Source of the DNA: Sarocladium kiliense
Taxonomy: Eukaryota > Ascomycota > Sordariomycetes > Hypocreales > Sarocladiaceae
Assembly (NCBI GenBank): GCA_030734395.1
Contig: JAUZTG010000041.1
Span: 868,001-932,000 of the forward strand
DNA length: 64,000 nt
Direction: 5' to 3'
Under the pieces are notes generated by a model, which saw only the letters and a program-made list of their open reading frames with translations, was not told the DNA's origin and searched no databases. Positions 45,278-54,337 of the stretch are shown in pieces (within the stretch, counting starts at the first letter, position 1; each line of letters begins with the position of its first letter). Made by a program: the position numbers and the translations under genes.

Positions 45278-46920
45278 ATGCCATTCAGAGTCGTTATCAT
45301 TGGGGCTGGCCTTGCAGGCAGTCTCCTCGCAAATGGCCTCATTCGCGAGAAGATTGACGTTCAAGTCTACGAGCGCTCTGAGAAGAACTCAAAACGCGAA
45401 GGCCTACAGATCCGACTCACTGCGCCAGCACTATCCGGCATGAGAACGTGCCTAACCAAAGAGCATCTTCAAAGCATTATTCGGAAGTTCGGTCCAGCAA
45501 CTGAGGCCAAGGCGGAGGCTCCTCGTGTGATGCACAAGGATTGGTCCCTTCTGCTAGACCTGTCCAAGTTCCCAGCATATGGGAAGAATGCACCGATCAA
45601 TCGGGGCCTGCTGCGTGATTGCTTGGCAGACCCGGTCTATGATGCTGGAAAATTGAAGTACAGCATGTCTTTTGAGCGGTACGAGGTGCTGAACCCGGGA
45701 ACGGACAAGGAGAAGATCAGAGTATGGCTTGGTGATGGGTCGCATGATGATTGCGATCTACTCATCGGCGTGGATGGAAGCTACTCCAAGGCAAGCCCTC
45801 ATTCAGATATATCTAGTCTCAAGAAAGCTATGGCTAACAGAAGGTCTTTTCTTTTAAAGGTGAACAAGCAGATCGGATTGAACAGTATTGACTACATCCC
45901 CAACCACGTCGCAATCAGTGCCAAATGTGACCTGCCCACCTCCAGATTTGCCAAGATGTCAAAGGAACTCCGTGGCAGTTCGGTGATGACCTGGGCAGAC
46001 GAAATGTCGTTCTTCTTTGGAGGTAAGTTGAAATTGTTCACCACACTGTGAACATGAGCCGCGTGTACGCAGATTACTGACTCAACGATGGACAATAGTT
46101 TACCTGCCTGGCCAATATGACGAGGACGGAAACAGGATCGCCAAGAATTCCCTCAATGCAAAGTCCTTCGACGAGGATCTCTCATCCTGCATGATCAGCC
46201 TCAATGTCGACAAGAAAACCCTCCCACCCGGTCTGGTGGAGCAAAGCCTTGACACTCAATACGACTTCATGGCTCAATCCATTAAGGACTGGGCCCCGGC
46301 ATTGTAAGTCATCTGCCCTCTACTTCTTATCGACGTGGCTTAACTGACCTAATTCAGCCGCGAGGCTGTTGAGCTGATGAGAGGAGCACCTCTTCACATC
46401 TATACCCCTCGAGTCGCAAAACAGCCCAGCAAGAACTGGCGCGCGAAGGTACAGGACCCGAAGAAGCCAGAGCTTGGGCATCCGCGGGTCTGGGTTATTG
46501 GTGACGCCATGCACGCCATGCTGCCTCCTCGGTAAGTTTACTCTGCAATTTATGCTGGGGCCTACTCTATCTCTCTATGTATAGATGAGACTCTGACAAA
46601 GAAACGCTGTTAGTGGCATGGGTGGAAACCAAGCAATGCTGGACTCTGGCAAAGCGCTGCCGTACATTGTTGAATTGGCCTCCCTCGACAAGCCCGGACA
46701 ACGAGTGCCTGTTGCTAAGATAGCAAGCTCTCTCTCGGATTTCGAGGGTGAAATGATCCCAAGGGCGTTTGCATGGGTCAAGAAGAGTGGTGGTGACAAC
46801 TTCGTGGTAAGCAGAGACCCCTTCAAAGAACCCACAACTGGTATCAGAGAAGCTCACGCTGATATCTTGTTTAGCCGCTTGATACTAGTACAATTTTCGG
46901 AAGGCTGTTTTTCATCTTAG
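45278..46920 (+). CDS. FAD-dependent aromatic monooxygenase (group A flavoprotein)
   Basis: These enzymes hydroxylate phenolics or related rings using NAD(P)H and O2. Exons 45278-45790, 45860-46022, 46099-46303, 46358-46531 and 46614-46920 give 453 residues. The FAD fold is MPFRVVIIGAGLAGSLLANG (G9-x-G11-x2-G14). The DG motif is LLIGVDGSYSK (D166-G167) and the GD motif VWVIGDAMHAMLPPRGMGGN (G342-D343). The first intron (45791-45859) is GC-AG: donor GCAAGC, a GCTAAC branch point and a TTTTCTTTTAAAG acceptor. It is 69 bp and has no in-frame stop, so unspliced mRNA would stay readable; the spliced form restores the family's DGSxSxVNxQ spacing. There is no signal peptide. The specific substrate is unknown; the cluster context suggests a phenolic. 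Confidence 0.88.
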
Positions 46921-47245
46921 CTGGACAATGGTTGAATGTTCTTAGTGCTTGGAACAAGGTGTCAAGCTTTCTGGGTTCCAAGCCAAGAGTAGATGAAACT
47001 CCAGAGTTCAATATGTACTAGTATAGCAGATGGGTAACCCTAGAGATTTTTTTCGAATACACGAGCCTCCATGTACGCAGACCTAAATAGATAGCTTCCT
47101 TGCCTTATGAAAGGTAGATATTAAGATCGAGATTCTAGCTCAAATACTAATTACTTTGGCATCGTCTCCTTGCCTATGAATTTAAGCGAGCGTGCAGCTA
47201 CGCAGCGTCTCTAATTATACTATTAGTGCAGGCAGATGGTCTGAG
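46921..47245. other. Convergent 3' region, monooxygenase / metallo-hydrolase genes
   Basis: About 325 AT-richer bases with the 3' ends of convergent genes; nothing else was recognised. Confidence 0.6.
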
Positions 47246-48471
47246 CTAGAACTCCAACACTGTTGGCACAGCATGTTTCAACGTCAAGACTTTGGTCTTG
47301 CCGTTTCTTTCCACAGCGTCCGTAGCCGCCGATGTTTCAACTCTCCATGGTGGAATGCACCTGCGTATTTCATCAGGCTTGATCTAAAGCCGGGTTCCCG
47401 ACGAAAAAGGGTTTAGCAAGGGACTTACGATTCATCGTGAAGGCACCAGATGACCTTAGATGGGCAGCCGAGCCACTCCACCTTATTAGACGCAAACTCG
47501 GCTGCAGAGCCGTCAAATGGCCGGCCGTTGAGGTTGGCTCGTCCGGCAATGGCCATTATTGCAATGTCAGGCTTGGGCTGTAGATCTCGCAGGATACCCT
47601 CGTAACCCCCCAAGTGCGCGCTCCATAACAACGCCTTTGCTCCAATGACAAAGTTGAACATGAGCTGCCCGCCGTCGCTGTGAGAAAATATGTTCCGCTT
47701 GCGGTTCCCGACGTATTCGATGAAGGACTTATGGCCCGGCGTAAGCTTCTCTGGCGGCATGACCGTACCGATGCGCAAGAGGCCATACTTCATGCCAAAG
47801 GTGATGTCGAGAGTGCAGCTGTAGGGGCTAGCAGAGCCTTTGTAGACTGTCGCAGTGTCGATAACTTCAGGGTGATCCTCGGGCATGAAACAGTGCAATG
47901 AAGGCCAGACATCGACTGAGAATGCGGCTAGAGTGTGCAATGGTCTCGTAGGCGCACCAGGAAAGCCCGGTGCAGCAAGGGACGGGTCGGTACTGGCTTT
48001 GTCACGGGTTTCGCGAGTGAATAGAGGTATTCTCTCGCCTCCTTGAACGGGGAACAGCTGTTGTTCGGGAACACCGGCAGCCCTCATGAGGTTGATGGCT
48101 TCGTTGTTCGCGACGATGATAGCGCCCGTCTTGATAGCGAGACGATCCGCACCAGGAAGACTAGTGTTTACTCATTGTTAGCCACGTCTATTCTGTTCGG
48201 AAATGTTACAAGCACAGGAGTCTCGGATATACTGACTGGTCGAAGTGCGCATGTGATATGAAAATATAGTCGGCATGGTCGACATCGTCGATGGCGAGAT
48301 ACGATGGCAATATGGACGGCCTGTCGAGCCAAGTATCCAGGAAAATGGTTACTCCATCAATTCGTAGCCGGAACGTTGTAGCTCCTATTCACAAGTCAGT
48401 CTTCAGAAGCTATGAGGCAATGGGGGTTTCTAGTCCAACGAACCAAACCATTCCAGGGTTGAGCCCTCCAT
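47246..48471 (-). CDS. Metallo-beta-lactamase-fold hydrolase (UlaG-like lactonase family)
   Basis: Exons 48471-48444, 48384-48237, 48160-47429 and 47360-47246 join in phase to 340 residues. It starts MEGSTLEWFGATTFRLRIDG, a typical start for the L-ascorbate-6-phosphate lactonase-like group. The metal motif H54-A-H56-F-D58-H59 (DYIFISHAHFDHLPGADRLA) is intact. Later metal-ligand regions include SHSDGGQLMFNFV and the C-terminal CLHDESCIPPWRVETSAATD. The last exon was identified because the preceding frame stops right after HDES at a GTAAGT donor, and the family continues with IPP. The reaction may be hydrolysis of a lactone or ester bond; the substrate is unknown. A variant of the cluster's CGG-N5-CCG site lies 162 bases upstream. 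Confidence 0.87.
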
Positions 48472-49345
48472 CGCAGGACTAGAGCTAAAGGGTTAGTAGG
48501 CTTGGATAGAATACGCGAGTTAGCAGAACTTCTTGAGGATCTGCGCATTTTGAAGTTGTAATCGGAGACCGTGTCTGTTCAAAGCTTGAGGTTCATGGCC
48601 CTCTCAGAGGTTTCTTGGTGCACCGTTGGATGCTCGGAATATCCGGGCGTCTATGGCTTGCGCGGCATGTGGATCGGCAAGTGTTGGACATGGAAAGCGA
48701 TTCCCAAATCAGTCTATACAATACATGAAGCCTTAATGCGTCGAGGGAGTCTTCCGAGCGCTTCGCTAGGTAGACACGGGTCACGCGGTTGGCGTGAGGT
48801 GAGAGCCGAACTTGGTGGATTTTGGAGGAGAGGAGGAGAGGAGGAGAGCAGGCCAGCTGTTGAATTCACTATAGCAGCAATTGGTACTGTAGCTGGTCCC
48901 GCATGCTGCACTTTGGCCGGTAAACACCTGCCTCTACCCCATGCCGATTGCCTTGTCACTAATCCTCATATCAATTTCAGTTCCATGCCGGGCATATCAT
49001 GAGAGACACAAGTACAGTTGTAAGCCTTTGAAGGCATCCTGGACTATCTCCTGCAGTTGGTTCAATTGTTTCACGAGAGCCACTGAAAGGGACCCTTACA
49101 ATCCATTCACGCGGGTATAATCCTGCTCGTAGTCTGTACACTCCAACTATACGAGCTTCTCCCCCTAACTGTTTGCGCAGAGTCAAGCATTATTTACTAG
49201 TCACAACAAAGCTGTTTCCCCAATTACTTGCTGTGCTCACTGTGGACGTCGATGGCGCAATCGCATGTGGGGTAGCTCACATGGCTTTCCAGGCCTCGTT
49301 GCACCTTTGCTGCAACGTCCTGACGTCTGGTCAATTTTAATAACG
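48472..49345. other. Divergent promoter, metallo-hydrolase / Zn2Cys6 regulator
   Basis: About 870 bases shared by two divergent genes, with a CTCGG-N5-CCGGG site (listed next). Frames within it show no domain. Confidence 0.6.
48633..48647. promoter_or_regulatory. CTCGG-N5-CCGGG site in the metallo-hydrolase promoter
   Basis: CTCGGAATATCCGGG matches the sites at 39951 and 44979 except for one arm base (CCGGG for CCGAG). Together they give the consensus CTCGGAAWANCCGRG. It lies 162 bases upstream of the metallo-hydrolase ATG and about 700 from the divergent regulator. Confidence 0.6.
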
Positions 49346-51430
49346 ATGGAGGTCAATCTGTCTCTTCCGGGTGTTGAGAGCCATGGCTCTGGAGTGCGCA
49401 AGTCCCGGGGCAGTACCTTCAAGGCCTGCTTTCGCTGCCATCGCCGAAAGCAGCGCTGTACAGGCCATCCAACATGTACCAATTGCAGATCCGCCAACGC
49501 AGCCTGTGTCCGGGATTCGTCGGTGGCTTTGCGAAGGCTTGCGGGATTGTCAAAAGAGGAGCTACTTGACAGGATTGACGAGCTTGAAGACCGCTTGTCT
49601 TCCAGTCCCGGGCCTGACAAGTTGGTTGACTCACAAAGTCTTGATCATGAACACCCACGGCATCGATCTCGACTACCCACGCCTGGGCTGCAAGCACACG
49701 ATGTCGCATATGATGACGGTACTCCCATAGGCAACACATCCAATTCACAAGATGTCTCTGCTCCTGCGGATGCACAGCTAGATCAGAGAACACCGCTACC
49801 GTGGCCCAACAATGATGCTGGTCGGCAGATACTCAACACATATCTGGATAGCATGCACCGGCGTGTGCCCTTCTTCAACTTCGCCGAAGTGCTTGAGCTG
49901 CATGAAAGGAGGCATTTAGATCTGGCAAATGACCACAAAGCCCGGTTCTTAGCCTTCAAGCTGTTCATGGTATACGCCATCGGTACCATGGTCTTGAAGC
50001 TTACCAAGGTGGACTCGGACACACAACCGGAGGACTATCTCGCCATCGCCCATCATTTTAAAAGCTCTTTGAGAGACCTTTCCGCAATCGAAAGAATCGA
50101 AATAGCACTTCTCAATGTGCTTTATCGGCTTAGGGTATCGCTCGACTCGGAGTCCTGGTACGAAATTGGCCTCGCCATGCGCATTGCTGTTGAGACAGGT
50201 CTACATCACGAGGAGTATTATAATGACTTGGAACTCAGTCTCAAGGACTGGAGAAGGAGGCTGTTCTGGGGGGTCTACATCATGGAGAGAAATATTTGCT
50301 TCTCCCTGAAGAGGCCGTTCAGCATTTCGGAGCATGATATCGATGCAGGTCTGCCTTCGCTATCGCTGCACACCAATTCCGGGTCGACAGAATCGCTTGA
50401 CAGCCACCATCTTGAGCAGGATCCCTCTAGGAGGCTTGATCTCAATACCTTTGTCGCAATCGTGAACCTGGTTCGCATCAAGTCGGACTTGCATACTACG
50501 ATCAACAGGGTCGACAGAGATGCTTCATTCACAATGGCACAAGTACCAATCGTGCTCCAGAAGATACGGAAGTTCGAGCAGACTCTTACCAATTACGCTG
50601 GCTCAGACCATGAGTTCCTTCAGTTGCATACCAACAATGCCGTGCGGACCCTCATTGAGCCATTCCTTACGTTGCTCGCGCCAGATGACCAGCTTATGAC
50701 CATTTGTGTGCAGGCTGCAGGTCGAGTTTGCCAGCTCTTCAAGCGGCTGCGACTGCGCAAAGCACTTGGATACTCGTTTCCGATGGTCAATTCCGTCTTC
50801 GTGGCAGGCATGACTATCTGCTACGTTCTTTTTAAGAATCCGTCTCTTTGGACACCAGCATTAGCAAATGACCTTCGAGCGTGTTCTTCTATACTCTTCG
50901 TTATAGCGGAGCGAAACCAGGGCCTCAGGAAGTACTGCGACGTGCTTGAGGCTATTATCAACAGCGTCATGCAGCACATTGAAGATACGAGCTCGCCAAA
51001 TACTTCATCCGTTCTAGATGATTCACGCGCTGAACGCGCCAGAGAAGGGTCCCCAATAGCATTCCACAACCTCAAGGATACATTCAAACAGTTCAAATTC
51101 GAACTCCCCTCTAACGTCTACCCTAGCTACACTATGAACACCGAACCCAGGCAGGTTGAGACTTCTGGGTGTTCTCTCAAGCAGGCAGCGGCGCTGAGGA
51201 CACCAATCGCGCAGCCTTCCGGTGACCCAGGGGCAGCAACTCTGGAGACTTATGCAACTAGAGACAGTATGTATCTCGGTGATGACTTGCTGTCGTTCGA
51301 CCAGACGCCTTTAGGTCTTGACCTTGTACAAGATCCTATGACAGGTGGCGGGACCGCTGGGCTATACATCCATGAGCCGTATACACAGCAAATGATGGAG
51401 GAGTTACTAGCGCAAAACTACTTCAAATGA
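49346..51430 (+). CDS. Zn2Cys6 transcription factor between the two accessory clusters
   Basis: A single exon of 694 residues. The zinc cluster is C28-x2-C31-x6-C38-x5-C44-x2-C47-x6-C54 (KACFRCHRRKQRCTGHPTC). A heptad-like helix (ELLDRIDELEDRLSSSPG) follows as a dimerisation element. The fungal_trans domain spans roughly residues 170-420 (ILNTYLDSMHRRVPFFNFAE, AMRIAVETGLHHEEYY, KDWRRRLFWGVYIMERNICF). The frame is open upstream to 49265, but the ATG at 49346 gives a normal distance to the cluster. It is intronless, unlike the nine-exon regulator of the neighbouring cluster. It heads a run of same-strand genes (two carriers and a sulfatase) that share the CCGATGGCCGA element, so it is the nearest candidate regulator. 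No named orthologue is recognised. Confidence 0.9.
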   Translation: MEVNLSLPGVESHGSGVRKSRGSTFKACFRCHRRKQRCTGHPTCTNCRSANAACVRDSSVALRRLAGLSKEELLDRIDELEDRLSSSPGPDKLVDSQSLDHEHPRHRSRLPTPGLQAHDVAYDDGTPIGNTSNSQDVSAPADAQLDQRTPLPWPNNDAGRQILNTYLDSMHRRVPFFNFAEVLELHERRHLDLANDHKARFLAFKLFMVYAIGTMVLKLTKVDSDTQPEDYLAIAHHFKSSLRDLSAIERIEIALLNVLYRLRVSLDSESWYEIGLAMRIAVETGLHHEEYYNDLELSLKDWRRRLFWGVYIMERNICFSLKRPFSISEHDIDAGLPSLSLHTNSGSTESLDSHHLEQDPSRRLDLNTFVAIVNLVRIKSDLHTTINRVDRDASFTMAQVPIVLQKIRKFEQTLTNYAGSDHEFLQLHTNNAVRTLIEPFLTLLAPDDQLMTICVQAAGRVCQLFKRLRLRKALGYSFPMVNSVFVAGMTICYVLFKNPSLWTPALANDLRACSSILFVIAERNQGLRKYCDVLEAIINSVMQHIEDTSSPNTSSVLDDSRAERAREGSPIAFHNLKDTFKQFKFELPSNVYPSYTMNTEPRQVETSGCSLKQAAALRTPIAQPSGDPGAATLETYATRDSMYLGDDLLSFDQTPLGLDLVQDPMTGGGTAGLYIHEPYTQQMMEELLAQNYFK

Positions 51431-52024
51431 GCTGCATGTAGAGATTCAAACAGTCATGACAAGAAAGTGCTAGCTATACACGTAAATATCAGGTTCTGAG
51501 CGGCCTGCTTCGTGCAAGCTTTCATTACACACGTGCCTTTATCAATACGATACTCACTGAATGCCACTTAAATGTTGTGAGTGTATGGAGAAGCCAAGCC
51601 ATGTGGAATGGCAGACGCAGCTCGTCCGTCACCGACTCCGATGGCCGAGAATACATTCGTCGGCCTTCGGAACTCCAGGTCAGCAACCCCAGTTTATCGG
51701 GCATCGGAAAGCGAGCCTAGTGTGACGACTGCGACACCCTTCCCTGTGGGTTGCAAACGCAGATTTTCATATCAACCCCAATCATTTGGCTCTGCGATGA
51801 TTCTGGTTGCAGGATAGCAATCAGCAGACTATTCGATGTCGTGATATTGCACAATATGCGCTAGGATCTAGGAGGGCTGTCGACGGTATGCCTCGCGCCA
51901 AAGCAGCGAGTGCATATAACACTTCAGTGGGCCATGAAGGAATGGTCAATAATACCGACTCTCAGGAAATACTCATTGCTGTCAGACTTCCTGAAAGCTG
52001 CTCGTTTCTCGCTACTTCGACCCA
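51431..52024. other. Intergenic region, regulator 3' end / Dal5-like carrier promoter
   Basis: About 590 bases. It carries the CCGATGGCCGA element at 51638 and a facing variant at 51660, listed next. An open frame at 51581-51817 overlapping them has no domain. Confidence 0.55.
51638..51670. promoter_or_regulatory. CCGATGGCCGA element with facing TCGGCCTTCGG variant
   Basis: CCGATGGCCGA (51638-51648; TCGGCCATCGG on the other strand, a CGG-N4-CGG unit) faces TCGGCCTTCGG (51660-51670), one base different, making an imperfect inverted pair. It is 377 bases before the Dal5-like carrier ATG. Exact copies of the 11-mer occur at 54164 and 56396. Confidence 0.6.
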
Positions 52025-53698
52025 ATGGCAACCGACACTAGCACGAAGGAGCCAGGAGCTGCTATCATGGCGGCGGGACCGAACGAGACGGTATCTCCTT
52101 CTAGCGAGAAAGAACGGGGAGCAGGGTCTGACTACTCCGTCGGCTCTGAGATCGTAAAAGACTGGAGCGATGAGGAAGAGAAAAGGCTTCGGTGGAAGTA
52201 TGACGCCAAGTGAGATTATCCTCCAGTGACATGAGCTTACACATTCTACCAGACTTGATACTACAATCCTTCCACTGCTAATGTTGGGGTTATTTGCCCT
52301 ACAGTTGGATAAGGGCAACATTGCCTATGCGGCCACAACTACATTTGGGCCAGATATTGGCATTACAACAGACCAGATCGGATACGGCAACCAGCTTATG
52401 CAGGCCGGTATTGTCATCGGTGAGGTACCCTTCAACATGGTGCTCTCACGCATTGGGCCCGCGCTGTGGCTTGTCATACAAATCTTTACGTGGGCCACCA
52501 TCGCAACTGCTCAAGCAGCTCTGAGCAACCAAGCGGGCTTCTATGCCACCAGGTTCCTCCTCGGTATCTGGGAAGCTGGCTATCTTGCTGCGTCACTGAC
52601 GATCTTGTCTTGGTACTACACCAGGAGGGAGATGGCTATGCGGGTTACGCTGGTCTATATTGGAAACTACTTCTCTTCAGGAGTGGGCGGTCTTCTTGCC
52701 GCTGCGATATTCAAGATCCCAGAAAGCACTGGCCTTAAGCGCTGGCAGGTGAGAGAACCCTCTTTTTTTCTTGGTCTTTGACACGTGCTGATTTGAAGTA
52801 GTGGCTGTTCCTGATTGACGGGATTTTCACACTTCTTGTTGGTGTAGTCTTTATTTTCTACATGCCCAAGTCAACCAAAGATACCAACACGCTCGTTAAA
52901 ATGAAGAGGTTCAACCTCTGGAACGACCGCGAGCGACACATCATGGACAACCGTGTCCTACTTGATGATCCCCGCAAGATCGTCCGCCTGAGCGGCATTG
53001 GGTTCCGCCGGGTGCTCTCGATCCTCTCTGACCATCACATCTGGGGCCATTGCTTCATCAACATCATCTCACTCGCACCAAAGGGAGGTCTGGGCTTCTA
53101 CGGACCACTCATTGTCAAGAGCTTTGGCTTTGACTCCATTGAGGCGAGCGCTCTCAACTCTGTCAGCAATTTCGGCGTCTGCATCTTGGCTCTGCTGTGT
53201 GCGTGGATCAGCGACAGAGTCTCCTTTCGAGGACCGCTTTGTCTAGCTGCGGCTTTATACTCGATCTCTTTCGCCGCGGCACAATTCGGCATCGTCAAGA
53301 GCTCAGACATATGGCTGAAATATGCTATCTTTACACTCCTGAGTTCGGGAAATGCTGTCGCGCAGAGCATCAATGATGCTTGGATGAGTGTCAACACCCA
53401 CGATCCTCAGGTCAGATGCGTTGGCATGGCTTTGGCTGTTGCAGGATCAAACCTGGGCGGCCTTGCAGGCATCAACCTCTTCAAGCAGGAGGATGCCCCC
53501 CGGTACGCCAGAGGCTTCCTTGGCGTGTTGTGCTTGTACGGTGGCAGTATCGTGGTCATCCTCGCTATGATGGGGATCTACTGGTATGAGAATAAGCGCA
53601 TGGCGAGAAAATCGGGATCGGAGGAAGTGATTGATGCAAAGGGTGTCGATGCAATCCGTGGTGACGGCAGCAAGGCTGTGGTGAAGAACCAACTTTAA
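52025..53698 (+). CDS. MFS anion/cation symporter, Dal5 (allantoate permease)-like
   Basis: Exons 52025-52209, 52253-52748 and 52802-53698 give 525 residues. The acidic N-terminus (DWSDEEEKRLRWKYDAKLDT, then PLLMLGLFALQLDKGNIAYA) is diagnostic of the anion:cation symporter group that includes Dal5, Tna1 and related fungal uptake carriers. Conserved parts include FYATRFLLGIWEAGYLAASL, the WYYTRREMAMR loop and LGFYGPLIVKSFGFDS in the second half. The long central loop (KRFNLWNDRERHIMDNRVL) is also typical. These carriers import organic anions such as allantoate, nicotinate and other acids; the substrate here is not predictable. It is tandem with a sulfatase gene and shares its promoter element, so uptake of a product released by the secreted sulfatase is a reasonable hypothesis. 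Confidence 0.9.
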
Positions 53699-54337
53699 GC
53701 TCATGATGGGCATTCTGCCAATGGGTTGTTGATGTTCCTTCAGCGGTAGTATGTTCACGAGAACGCACTTATATAACGTGTCAATTGGAAAGATATCTGC
53801 GCCTCGTCTCGTTTATTTACGAATCGTATTGACTGAGCGTACAAGCTCGCTGTAGTCCTTCATGATCATGAAGTAGCGATACACACACCTTCCTGATCGT
53901 CAACTCTATGTCCACTTGCCGCCTGAGGGTGGTGATCTGTTAGAATATGCCATGAACTTTACGTCCTCGATAGCCTCTTCAACACTGCGCAGGGTCATTA
54001 GCACCTACCTGTTTATTAGGTTTGCGCAATAGTGTCTAAGTTGGGCTGAGTTTGTATGATACGCCAATCACTACGGTAAAGAAAGATCTAAATCACTATC
54101 GTATCCATAGAAGTCGCGACAAGCACGCCATCTGCTCTCCACTACGGATTTCCGAAACAGGCGCCGATGGCCGATAGTGAGTACACTACGCTGACTTGTA
54201 AGATGGTACGCCTGGCTTCGTCGCCCATGTCGAGGCTTGCTTCTTTGCAGCCATTAAAAACAAAACCATGAATATCTGAGCCTTTGGGCTGTGTTTTGGG
54301 TGCTGTCTCTTTCTTATCGTTCTCGTTAGCATTCACC
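53699..54337. other. Intergenic region, carrier 3' end / sulfatase promoter
   Basis: About 640 bases between tandem genes. CCGATGGCCGA lies at 54164-54174 (listed next) beside a CGG-N4-CCG half-palindrome (CGGATTTCCG, about 54146). Confidence 0.6.
54164..54174. promoter_or_regulatory. CCGATGGCCGA element in the sulfatase promoter
   Basis: An exact copy of the 11-mer also found at 51638 and 56396, 164 bases before the sulfatase ATG. Confidence 0.6.

Noticed and set aside
35012..48471. DHN-melanin or polyketide biosynthetic cluster, suggested by the scytalone-dehydratase-like gene
   Set aside because: No PKS, THN reductase or melanin regulator is present, and the dehydratase-like protein lacks key catalytic residues.
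54284..54337. Upstream start for the sulfatase
   Set aside because: That frame begins without an ATG; the ATG at 54338 gives a clean signal peptide.
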